Shown piece by piece: positions 1 through 21,287 of a DNA stretch of 64,000 bases; within the stretch, counting starts at the first letter, position 1, and each line of letters opens with the position of its first letter. A program made the translations under genes and the position numbers. The notes beneath the pieces are model-generated. The model was not told where the DNA came from, did not search any database, and saw only the letters and a list, made by a program, of their open reading frames with translations. Source of the DNA: Limanda limanda (Eukaryota > Chordata > Actinopteri > Pleuronectiformes > Pleuronectidae); assembly GCF_963576545.1 (NCBI RefSeq), contig NC_083655.1, positions 15,702,940 through 15,766,939 of the forward strand, given 5' to 3'.

Positions 1-1052
1 CTGGAGCTACAACAGTAACATTACACATAATATAACTCAAGTCGGTTTTGTGAACGGGATGTGGCGGGACGTATACTTCCCGCGATGGTAGCTACCGGTG
101 CTAGCGTTAGCCTCGACACTCCGTGGAATTCTCAGGAGAAAATTCGCATATAAGACGATAATTTCGACATTTAAAGCTTTTACAGGACACAACCACGTCC
201 TTGTATGAAAACCACGTACCATGGTGATTACTCCTGACCGACTTATTCGGAAGAAATGGAAACGAACAGCGGTGAGCCAGGAACGTGCACTACGGCGTGG
301 TCAACTCTTCAGCAAAAGAACGATCAGAGGCCGGACCCCTCCTTTGTACGGTCCATCCGGGTTCCTGGGTCTTCTTCTTTAGTTTAACTTGAACTGTGAA
401 CCACAGCGACACTTATCGGTGGCCACACCACGATGCAGGTTCTAACTGCCCTCAAAACCAATGATACTGACACATCCGGTTCGTAAAATCAAAATCAAAA
501 TGTAAGAAAAGTGAAAACAGGGAAAAAGAATTGAGCAATTTTAATGTTTTATGACCAGCTCTGTCATTTAATCACAGATATAGGCTGAATAGTACTGAAC
601 ATACTATGCACTACATACTGTATTGTGTTTTACAACAGACACATGCCGTGTACTACAGCATCTAGCGTTTACAGAGTCAGAGTTTAAAATCACTGATGCT
701 TTTGTTTTAAAAGGTGACAACGGAAGTTGATTGCTTTGCTGTGATTTGTGAACGAGTAACGGAACCGGGGCTGTGCCGGTACGACAGGTCCGAACTGTTT
801 GTTTTGTCGGAGCAAGTTTTTGCAGAAAGTTTCATGAAGTGTGTCAGAGAAGAAGAAACGGAAGAAAAGGAAGAAGAAGAGGAGGAACGAGGATAAAGAG
901 AAGATGAAGGACGGTCATGCTCCCGTAGACTAAACTTTTATTTCACCGTGCGTCATGATTTCTAAACACAGGCCGCCGCAGACTGACAGGAGAAACTTTA
1001 CGAAAACCCATATTACTTTTAATGGAGACGGAATGACGCCGCAGATGAAGAG
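1..1052 (+). promoter_or_regulatory. upstream region and 5' leader of anks6
   Basis: No coding exon is recognised here. The part nearest the gene has promoter-like content: an ETS-type site CGGAAGT at 721-727, a second CGGAAG at 859-864, and a purine-only tract of GAA/GGA units at about 847-892. GC content and CpG density rise from about 1000 into exon 1. No TATA box was seen, so a dispersed initiator is more likely. The transcription start is not determined. Whether positions 1-500 belong to a divergent neighbour is unknown; the short open frame on the minus strand there (37-222) has no recognisable domain. Confidence 0.45.

Positions 1053-1056
<4 letters not shown>
1033..1056 (+). other. 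upstream ORF overlapping the anks6 start
   Basis: An ATG at 1033 opens a seven-codon frame whose TGA at 1054-1056 overlaps the main start codon at 1053-1055 in an ATGA arrangement. A second four-codon uORF (ATG at 1022, TGA at 1034-1036) precedes it. Both would lie in the mRNA if transcription starts upstream of 1022. This is seen directly in the sequence; a role in translational control is inference. Confidence 0.5.
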
Positions 1057-9887
<8,831 letters not shown>

Positions 9888-11511
9888 CCAGCAGCCCTGA
9901 TATTCCTGAGGGAATTCACCAAAGGTACTTCAAAATAAGAGTGACGTTGCTGCTGACGAATTACCATGGGGAAAATAAAATGGAGTTTCCTGGACGATGG
10001 TGTCTCAGACCAATAGAGGACACTACAACAAAACGACCAAGCAGTCCCTGATACTCTGCCTTTACAGGACTTCGCTGAAACCAAACTACCTTAATGTTTT
10101 CCTCTTAAAGCAGAAGCGGAGTGACGCAGGGCTGGCTGAGTTCAGCACCCTGCCTTGGTTGGACAAAGCACGACATGTGTGGCAAATTGTTTGCCATAAT
10201 GAGTCGGTTGTCTCAAGTTATATGGAGGTTAGAGAGCAGTAAGTGTGAGCCTGAAGAGTTTGTTTTATCTTATCTGAAAAAATGTGAGAGATCCAGCTTA
10301 TGTATTGTTAAAGTGGTAAATCAGGTTAAAGAGAGATTATAAGTTTGATATATATTATTACCTAGTAATAATGTGACTGTCGAGCAATTTAAATGACTGA
10401 AAAGCTGCAGAATGAGGAAAACTAATGAAGAAAGTTAAAGGGACAAAGCCAAACTATATTTTTAGTCATCCAGACAGCTTTTTTTGGTTGTTGTCTTGAA
10501 TGTCTTGAATTCACGAACCACTGCGTAAAAAGAAGATTTTCTGTCAGGAATGTGCTGTTATGATGTAATTTTTTTGACTGTTTGAGATCCTGTTGGACTT
10601 GAGATGAGAAGATATTGGCAAAAACATTTTTGGGAGCATTTTACAAGCAGTTAAATTTTTTTTTTGGAAGAGGTACATTTAGCAAAAGTATCCACTGAGC
10701 ATATTCTATGTTTCTGCATCTGGCTCCAGCATTTATAAGACGTTGGATCGATATTCAGACAGATGGAGCCGCTATATCAGGTACTTACGATCCATGTCTT
10801 AAATCCGAATGATGTGCTGTGATGAAGGTCAGGATGGGTCAGGTTAAATATCAGATGATAGCATATCCTGTTTAGTCATGTAATGTGTCGGAAAAACATG
10901 AATAAACACACTGTGCTCTTTTTAAACGGACTCTGCATGATGACTTGAAACAGAAATCAAATGTGTGTCCAAAGTTAAAACTGCAAAAATTAAACAAATT
11001 GAACTGAAACAGAATTTATTGTTGCTTGGGTTGAAGAGGTTGGTTCAGTTCTGCTTGTAGTAAAATGATACTATATGTAAAAACAAAAACCATTATGTAA
11101 AACCATCTGTATGCCACAAGATGGCAGCGACCTTCTCTTGTTGCAATAAATGACCACAGTGAAACTGTCGAGCTGTAGTGAACTCTTAAAGACCCTGCTC
11201 TGCATATGTTCAGTCTAAGGGCTCTACTTCAGTGTGGCAGTCACATTAAAGTGAAGAAATATGACTTCGTTCTCTGGTTAATGATTTATTTTTATCCTTT
11301 GCAGTAAAACTCACTCTGAATTATGTATATACACTCAGGAGTTTTGCTGCTAAAGCCTTGATTATTCTGGTGCGATCAGTAGAATACGTCTGTATTTTTA
11401 ATATGGATCTATCTGAGCAACTTAGCCGGTTAGTTGACTCAGCGATACTTCATTTTTACATTACCATCATGAATTGCCACGTGTAGCCACGATGTAAATA
11501 GGCTCAATAAA
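9888..11511 (+). other. anks6 3' untranslated region, candidate poly(A) signals
   Basis: After the TAG stop no other coding exon is recognised. AATAAA occurs at 9974-9979, 10901-10906, 11145-11150 and 11506-11511. The 10901 copy is followed within 10-20 nt by a GU/U-rich stretch (CTGTGCTCTTTTT) and looks best. The true end is not fixed by the sequence alone. Confidence 0.45.
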
Positions 11512-12685
11512 TAAAACAAGGCTGTAGTCTCCATGTCAATTGGTCAGCTGGATATTGGATACTGACTTACCTGCCACAAAGTCCTACTCGTGCCAACATG
11601 TATAAAACTTGGATTTCAGCAGATGAAGGTGAGAAGGGCCTCTTGTGTCAGACTGTTCATGTACGCTGAGAAACCTGTGTGAAACACACAGTTTGAACCT
11701 GGACCTGATTAATGCTTTTAAGGATTCTCAGTAGCAAGTGACGTTTCAAACATGTTTGTTTTTGTTTGCTGAAGCTACTGTTACCATGTGAGCAACAGCA
11801 GCTGAAAAATGTGTTGGTTTGCAATGACTGCGATTGCCTCAAACCACTTTGACCAACATTCAGAAAAGCAGATCAACCCCAAACACGACCAAATCGCAAC
11901 ACACTGCCGTTGCTGAAATGATTATTGATGACCTGGTTACAGACTGGCCCGACAGGCAGGCGACAGGGTTCCTGCAGAGTTTAATGAAAAGCATCGCTCA
12001 GTGCAGGGAAGCTTTCCTCTCCAGGACTGTGGCAGATTGAGTGCTCAGACGTACAGTACCATGTGTGAGCTGTAACAAACTGGACGAGAGAGAGAAATAC
12101 ATTTGGTATTTATTAGCATCACTGTGGCATGTGGGCAGCAAATGGCGTGACTCATTCAGTTTCCCCTCATATTGTTTTCACTCACATAAGGTTTTTGTTT
12201 GGAATGAATAATATTTAATTGCGTTGACTGTAACTGTCAATACGGTAGTCATGTTGTCAGAAACTATGGACACAGATGCATGGAGGTCACAGACTCAGGG
12301 ATGTTAGTAATAACTCAGAGAGAAGACAGTCACTTCATTAAGGAATAAAGAAATAGAAACCGTAATGTTTTCCTTTTTTGAGGAATTTGAACCACCTCTG
12401 CTACTAGGGAAGGTGTCTGCCTCATAGGTTTCAACTGGTCTAGTCTGTGGTAAAACCGGCTGATAAAAGGAACTTGATTCTGTCTGAATCCAAACTCTAA
12501 ATTCAAGAGAACTCACGGAGCATACAGTAAGTATCGATTGGAGCAGTTAATCATGATGTAATGATCGTGGGAGAATGTGTCTCACTTAGCTTCTCTCAGG
12601 ACTCCTGTCACTGTTTCAAAAGAAATATACAGTTTAAATCTTCTTGAATTGTGATGATGCTTTGCTCCATCACGGTTGTGTGTGT
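11512..12685. other. intergenic, nothing recognised
   Basis: Moderately AT-rich DNA without a convincing exon. Short open frames here (for example 11834-12040 on the plus strand) lack domains, codon bias and splice context. Confidence 0.5.
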
Positions 12686-12689
12686 AAAC

Positions 12690-13060
12690 TTTTAGGCTGA
12701 GATGAAATGCAAAGGAAGTTTCTTCCAGTGGTGCCACATTTTGCCAACGCCAATTCTGTCGGATATAGAATCCTGCTGGCGACAGCTGCGGCCGGAGGTA
12801 GTATGTTTTCAGGTTGTCTGTCCGTCCCATACCTGGAACACCTTGAGGGAATTTCTCCAAATTTAGCACAAGCATTTGCTTGGACTGTTAGATTTTGAAA
12901 GTCCATTTCACTGTGACCTCACTAGGCACATTGTTGGAGTTAACTTGAGAATTCATACTTATTATTAAGCTAAACCACACATGTCTCATGCATTAAATAA
13001 GTTTTTCTTTTCAAAAGGTCAAAAGTCCACCTCACTGTGTTGTCATAATGTAAATGATAA
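12690..13060. repeat. degenerate teleost interspersed repeat
   Basis: The stretch CTGTCCGTCCCATACCTGGA, then GAGGGAATTTCTCCAAATTT, AGCACAAGCATTTGCTTGGA and CACTGTGACCTCAC follows, in order, a repeat common in fish genomes whose copies read like 'gaacac..gagggaatttcttcaaatttggcacaa..'. The ORFs at 12670-12906 are products of this repeat, not genes. Identified from memory. Confidence 0.5.
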
Positions 13061-13090
13061 ATAATGTAAACTATTTTTTTCTAATTCTAG

Positions 13091-13250
13091 TTTCTCCCAG
13101 TCTGTCAGTCTTCTCCAGAAGCTGGGCCGCCATTACCATGAGATTCACTTTGTGGCCATCGGCCTCTGGCTGTACAAGCCAGCGCGGTTTTCAGATGTGC
13201 ATCACCTAGGGCTATACTGTGTGTGTGTGTATGTGTGCGTTTCTATCTGT
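13091..13250 (+). other. unassigned exon-like open segment A
   Basis: A strong acceptor-like tract (TTTTTTTCTAATTCTAG at 13090) precedes an open frame reading VSLLQKLGRHYHEIHFVAIG then LWLYKPARFSD. Third codon positions over its first 35 codons are mostly G or C, unlike the AT-rich surroundings. No good donor is evident (GTTTTC after 13187, or GT-rich DNA further on). I do not recognise the protein. It may be a relic exon, a repeat-derived frame or chance. Confidence 0.25.
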
Positions 13251-13731
13251 GAATGTTGGTGGTAGGGAACATGAATGTGAACCAGCTAGACTGTTGATAA
13301 CTGGGTGATTTAATAGGGTGCAGGGATTGGAGGACTCAGCTGAACCCTCTGGAGCTTCCACTCTGAGGACACTGGACCTCACATTTTTCTCTTTCCCCAT
13401 CTGCTTTACCTTCTTTCTGTCTGAGGACCTGACAGCGCTTTCACACATCCATCAAACTGCTAACATTTTAAACTGCTGTTGATGACAGCTGCAGCATATC
13501 CAATAGTCAGCATGCTCAACTATCATAGCCTGGGACTTGTTGGTGCAAACAGTGTCCAAACAAAGAGTTGCTGCCTGAGTTCACATTTGCCTTCCGCTGT
13601 CAACATTCATTTGTGACTCATTTGCTTGCAGGGTTTCCCAGCTTCATTGGTGTTACATAACACTGAAAATCTTTTTATGTCTTTCTCTGTGTGCCCCTCT
13701 TTTTTTCTGTGGACTTCGCACATGAAAACAG

Positions 13732-13935
13732 AACAACACACATGGTATGGAGCAGGTTGAGGGGAGCAGAGGAGGAAGACAACCTCCATATGACCCTGGT
13801 AAAGACCATGAAAAACCCATTGAAGATCCCAATCCAAATGTCAACAAAAGATTATCCCCACAGAGGCCCGACATAAGATTTTCCCTCTTAAAGCGACTGA
13901 CACAGCTCTTGATACAGGGACTGACAGAACCGTGA
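13732..13935 (+). other. unassigned exon-like open segment B
   Basis: A pyrimidine tract ends in GAAAACAG at 13731 and is followed by an in-frame stretch of 67 codons with a stop at 13933-13935. It includes PPYDPGKDHEKPIEDPNPNV and SLLKRLTQLLIQGLTEP. The other frames are also unusually open here. No family was recognised. It could pair with segment A as a small gene, but no signal-peptide or start exon was found. Confidence 0.2.
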
Positions 13936-16244
13936 CGGCAAAGGACAAGTGTGAGATATATGGTGGAGTATTTGGCTCCACTGGGTGATACAGCTACGTG
14001 ACATGTATCAAGCATAACACTAAATACTCATTTGGAGCTCAGATCTGAAATTGAACTACACAAACTGAAAGACTTAAATATACAACTTTGTAACCGATAA
14101 ATAAATGGATTACTGCTTTGTTAGTTAAGTTTTGTGATGTACAGTTTTGTACAGTTTTCTAAGTCTTTTCTGAATTTTTCTGACAAATTATTACAACATA
14201 ATGGTGGAAATGTTATTTGCAGGAACAAAGACTATAGTTTTGATGATACATGGTGGTGGTATTTTATACTTGCACAAGAGAAGAACACACTTTAGAAGTC
14301 CTAATACCCCTCAGATATAATGTCCTGTTCGTGGGCTACAATAATATGACTGAATCTCATAGCCTTACAGATCAGTAACAGAGGATCAGTCACTTATCAT
14401 TTTGTAGTTTTTATATGGTATCAGCACCACTATTTTGCTGTGTGCCTCTTTATGTAAATTTGTCCTGGATTAAAGGTTTGTGTCCTATCTGGTCAAAGCT
14501 GATCTAATTCCTGCACCCTGAAAAACGTTAGTCTACTCAGCTGTGATATCAAATACTAAAGGCCCAGTGTCTCGGTGGACGAACAAGAACAGCTGAAACA
14601 GCACTATTGTTTATTGTATTCATGAAAGCATGCATGCATACACGTGTCGTATGTCTGTACCATATTCCCTGCAGGTCTCGGGGGTCCTGACCTCACAGTA
14701 CCACTTGAGCTGGTCTCGTCCATTAACAACTCAATGCTGACATGGATTACACTGCAGCTCGACAAATCCTGACCATGGCATTTGTGCTCTGCAACAGCAC
14801 AAGTCTATGAACCATTCTTTACCACTCAGAGTTCAGGGTCCTCTGTGACTGAGATCAGCCCCTCTAATGACCCCACCTAGACACGGCTAATGATGCACAT
14901 GGGCTTGATGAATGAATATGGTCTAGATATACTAGTATGCGTGAGTTTGACTGTTTTGTCTCACTGAGCAATCTCGTATCGATCAACGACATAAAGGACT
15001 TGCCATAAATGACAGCGACAGAGATGTAATTAGTGTATGTTTGGTGCTTTCCGGCATTGACCCGCCCATTAATAATGAATGTCCATTAGAATCAGACTTG
15101 TCACGTCACGGGCCCTGCACTTCTCCTGAAATCCCATGGTGATACTAACGGAGACATCTTAATCAATGAGAGACACACTATTGCACCTGGTAGATTGCCT
15201 TCAATGAGTGCTGTTTTGCTCAGCGCTCATTATTCTGAAATGCTGTTTAACCACACACTCAAACTCGTACTGCATGCACACATGCGCGCGGGCACAGTGG
15301 AAACAGCCGTGCGCCCACACACACACATGTGGTTTGCGTGCAAAGGTCGGCCCCAGCAGCGTTAGTGGAGCTTTAAGCCTGGGCTAATCTGGAGGGCGGC
15401 TTGGATAGTGTTGCCAGTGGATTTACATTGATACCAAAGCCCCCCTGTAACTTTAATGGCAGCCATTGACGGTGCTAACACGACCTCAGGACCTCCGCAG
15501 ATCCCCTACCCCACCTGTCACAACAAATGAAACATCACACAGTACCATGACAGACAGCCATCTGCTCTGTCAAAGGTGCAATCCCACTGTTGCGTAAGAA
15601 AACATTCTACGTTTTGAAGCAGAGCCGGGAGAGAAGAAGAATGAGGTTTGAATTTTAGATGAGTCGGGTTTCATTGTCACATCAATGCCAGGGACAAGGG
15701 GTTGAGTCCTGCTCCTCTCATACACTGGCTGCATTAGTTCTGACATTGATGAGGACCAGTGGTGATTAAACAGTGATTTATTCTGAATCCCTCTAGCTTC
15801 TGTGGGTCTGCCGAGGTCTCCTCATTTTACAGATTAAAGCTTTAGTTAGACAAACATTTCTCAGAGCTCTCCCAAAATAATCTTGGTAGGTGGAGCCACA
15901 TCACATGGCCACATATTGGTCATGTGACCGCAGACTGTCCTGCTGTCTTTGAGTGCAGATCATTGATGTGTCGGGGTGCAGATATCACAGGGCTACACAG
16001 AATGTGATCTAATTCTGTCAATTTGTTTTCCATATTTGTTTGTCAGGGAGAGCATGTCGTGCAATGGTCTGATTAAATACTGCATTTAACAGAAGTGAGC
16101 GATCATAATTTACCTTGATTATAGTAATTGATCGTTGTGCTTATAAGTTACTGTGTTGTTTCCTCTGGCTTCTGTTTTCTCTTTGTTCTCCGCTTTGTTT
16201 TTGTCATTCAAAGCATCTCAACATACACTGTTCTCCACCGCCTT
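13936..16244. other. intergenic, no gene seen
   Basis: No exon is supported. The stretch around 15060-15240 is rich in TAAT/ATTA homeodomain-type cores and has the uneven, non-repetitive texture of a conserved noncoding element, but conservation cannot be judged from one sequence. One AHR-type core TTGCGTG lies at 15334-15340. Confidence 0.4.
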
Positions 16245-16274
16245 TGTGTGTGTGTGTTTGTGTTAGTGTGTGTG

Positions 16275-16315
<41 letters not shown>

Positions 16316-16376
16316 ATTTGTGTGCGTGTTGTGTGTTTGTGTGTTTGTGTGTTGTGTGTGTGTGTGTGTGTGTGTG
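16245..16376 (+). repeat. compound (GT)n microsatellite
   Basis: GT/TG runs interrupted by TTTGTG, AGGATTTG and GCGTG units. The long Cys/Val-rich open frame over it is a microsatellite translation, not a gene. Confidence 0.95.
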
Positions 16377-17440
16377 AAGGTGTAATCACATGTGGCACAT
16401 CATCACCGAGGGGATTTTCCTGTACTATGTCATCTTTATTTAAAGACGAAAAGTGTATCTCTGCCATCGTAATGCATGATTTACTGCACATAAATATACA
16501 ATAAGGTGTGTGCGCTCAAAAGGTATTAGCAGTGCATAGATTTGTCCACTAGGGCGCAGCACAGTGGACTGTCATGCAGCCTTTACACATGCATGTGCGG
16601 TGATAATCCATGTTTATCCATGACAACACACAAGAGATCCAATATATCGTATGCCACTTTTATTGAGTTAAAGTCAAAGGCTACTGTTGATTTCTTTACA
16701 AAATAAAAGAACAAAAACATGATAGAATTATAATAACCGAGTTAAGTGTTTATTTTAACAGTAAAGCATATGATTTAATATGTGTGTCCTTTACTTACAA
16801 CTCCATACATCCAGTGCAGAATCATATGCCTCACAAACGAATATCAGAGCTCTGTGTATTTGCAGCTATAGTGTCGATGTATTGTCCATTTACCTCTGCA
16901 GGCAAGTGCTAAGCAGCAGCACCGAATAGAAACAAGGAAGTTCTCCAGCAGAAGAAAAAACACATATGCCTCGAGATCAAATGTACAATTAATGCTTTGT
17001 TTTCAACCCTTTACTACTGTGTCATTTATTATAAACATAACTTGGCATTCCTTTACTGTTAATCTGCTTTAACCGGTGAATGAATTCAATATTTCCATTT
17101 GTCCTGCAGTGTTTTCAGGGCACATAACTCCACCTTTTACAAACACTGAGCATCGTCTGTCTCTTGGCAATTGATCGAACGATAATTCAAACTGAGCCCA
17201 TAGTTCAACCTGATGATCACAACACTTGTAATAACAAAATAAAATGGTATGGATTTTGCACTTTAATTATAAAGAACTCAAAACCATCCACGATCATTTC
17301 TGCACATGAGTATCGATCATATAAGATGCTCAGTTATTCCTCTCACACTCACGGCGGAATCACATTTTGTCCAGCGCCTCGATTTAGATCCGCGCCACAT
17401 GAATGCTTTTGTTTTGGTTTTTAAACACATAAAAAAACAA
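16377..17440. other. AT-rich intergenic DNA, possible minus-strand 3' end
   Basis: Low-GC sequence without recognised exons. On the minus strand an AATAAA occurs near 16669 (TTTATT on the plus strand), which could end a transcript coming from the CpG-rich block to the right. No coding support for such a transcript was found. Confidence 0.3.
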
Positions 17441-17690
17441 GTCCCGCGGTGTCTGATCGCTTGGTCCGCTCCGGTCCCGTCCACCCCCCGGTCCTTCCTG
17501 CTCCTCTACCGGGCGCCTGCAGCTCCAGCCCCCGCTGCTCGAGCCGCTTGCACCGCGGGCAGCCTGGCTGTGAGTCCCGCAGGTCGGTGTCTGATCTGTG
17601 TGTATTCACCGCGCTCGGCTGTGAGCTGAGGTCTCCCGCCGCGTTCAACGACTCCTCGGAAATATGCAAACGTAGAGGGAGCTCAATAGG
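17441..17690. promoter_or_regulatory. CpG-rich block between the two genes
   Basis: A 250-bp GC-rich island in AT-rich surroundings, with dense CpG (CCGCGG, GCGCC, CCGCCGCG). It is open in several frames on both strands, as expected of GC-rich DNA. It may be an alternative ahrr promoter or first exon, or the start of a minus-strand transcript; the sequence does not decide. Confidence 0.4.
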
Positions 17691-17996
17691 GAAACCCACA
17701 TTTGAACGCAAACGGGACATAAATACAGTTGAAAGCAGCAATACAAACTTTGAATACAAATACTTGGGTGGGCCGAGCAACTGCCTGATTGCCCTCTTTT
17801 GACTGAGTTGCCTCTCTGGAGAAAGTTAAATTATTAGTGTGGCTGTATAAGTAGGAGTAGGCCAATAGTTTGCTAAAGTTGAACCGCATTAAAGTCTGAA
17901 TTAATGCAGAGCAATGCCATTTATCAAGTGACGCTTGTTAACAGTCTATTTTCGAAGTTTGAAGAATATAGTTTGCAAATCAGACAGGCAACAGTG

Positions 17997-18360
17997 TTAA
18001 AGGTTCAGTGTGTAGAATTTAGTGACATCTAATAGTGAAGTTTCATGTTGCGAGTGAATAGCCCTCATGCAGCTCAACTTCCACTTCCAAACATACAAGA
18101 TAACCTGTGCCTTCAGTTACCATAACAACTCAAAAGGTTTTTAGTATGTCCAGTTTAGACAACTGTATAAAACATGGCAGCCTCCGTAGAGAGGACCCAC
18201 TACTGATGTAATTATAAAGTTTGTAAACATAGGCTAAAGACAACAACAATTTGCACAATTTAGAAGATCACACAGTAGGGAAAACATCACTAGGATTAAT
18301 TTATATTCGATTTCTGCCAATAGATCCTCTTCACCCAAACCATACACACTGAACCTTTAA
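17997..18360. mobile_element. TTAA-flanked MITE, copy 1
   Basis: The 14-bp inverted repeats AGGTTCAGTGTGTA (18001-18014) and TACACACTGAACCT (18343-18356) match perfectly and are flanked on both sides by TTAA, the target duplication of piggyBac-type elements. The interior is noncoding, so the element is non-autonomous. A shorter relative lies at 33566-33858 with the same ends and shared core (AACATGGCAGCCTCC). It lies about 130 bp upstream of the AHR response element of ahrr. Confidence 0.85.
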
Positions 18361-18490
18361 GATAAAGACGCAATATCATATCTCTCCTTAAACTCTGTCT
18401 CCTCTTTACAGGGGGCTCTTGAATGCAGCATAAGCCTCGTGTGTATGTGCGTGTGTGTGTGTGTCGCTGTTGTGTTTGTGAGGCAGAGAG

Positions 18491-18500
18491 TTGCGTGCGA
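18491..18500 (+). promoter_or_regulatory. AHR/ARNT response element (XRE) of ahrr
   Basis: TTGCGTGCGA satisfies the extended XRE consensus (T/G)NGCGTG(A/C)(G/C)A at every position. It lies 70 bp upstream of the TATA box. Ahrr genes are direct AHR targets, forming a negative feedback loop, so an XRE at this place is expected and supports the promoter assignment. Confidence 0.75.
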
Positions 18501-18569
18501 AGGGCTCGACATGTCATTCAGTGGAATCCGCCACCTGAAACGCGAGGAAGTGAAGGCGACTCAATTGGG

Positions 18570-18575
18570 TATAAA
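18570..18575 (+). promoter_or_regulatory. TATA box of ahrr
   Basis: TATAAA in the context GGGTATAAAGC, 70-80 bp downstream of the XRE. A start site near 18600 would follow. The leader exon could end at 18815 (TTGG/GTTAGT), leaving a short intron up to the acceptor at 19140; this donor is a guess. Confidence 0.6.
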
Positions 18576-18612
18576 GCATCAGCCAACATCTGCCCCGAGC
18601 AGAGCGCAGCTG

Positions 18613-18750
18613 ATGGAAACATCAGCTCGGAGCGGAGCACACAGGACCTCTGCGCTTTTATTTGATTTCCTTGGACTTATCATCATTTGGCGTTCCCGAG
18701 CCGGTGCACCCTGTGGGAGACGCGTCTCTCCCTTTTTTTTCTGCACTTAA
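18613..18750 (+). other. 45-codon upstream ORF in the predicted ahrr leader
   Basis: The first ATG after the predicted start site opens a 45-codon frame (METSARSGAHRTSALLF at the start, a Phe-rich end and a TAA stop at 18748-18750). If the leader exon is as predicted, ribosomes meet this ORF before the ahrr start. The peptide has no recognisable domain. Confidence 0.4.
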
Positions 18751-19165
18751 AGTGAATGTGGCTCAGCGGCCAACAACACTATACTGGAATTAACTGACAC
18801 CCACACTGATATTGGGTTAGTGGACTTTATTTTTTTTTGGTGTGATTTGATTTTTTTATTGCAAATTGCATTGCTTTTTCATTAAGGGTCCAGCATGTGT
18901 TTGCACTGTTATAAATGTTAAATAGATGTTGCACCGGTGTGTTATTCTTGAATCTAAATGTGTGATTTTTTAAAAAGGTCTTTGACTTAATTAAGGTGAT
19001 TTTAAGTTTGTTTTAAAGATGAGCTAACTGCATATTTAACCTCAATGTGTGACTTGTAATGTTCAGCAACGTGTGGGGACGTGTATCAGTGCTCATGGCT
19101 TTTACATGTGAACCTAACGTCCCCTCTTTCTCCTCCGCAGCGCACCTGTTACCTCCGCGGAGCGC

Positions 19166-21287
<2,122 letters not shown>

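Noticed and set aside
17421..17802. Overlapping 117- and 119-codon ORFs on opposite strands
   Set aside because: Both are open because the block is GC-rich and stop-poor; neither has a recognisable domain.
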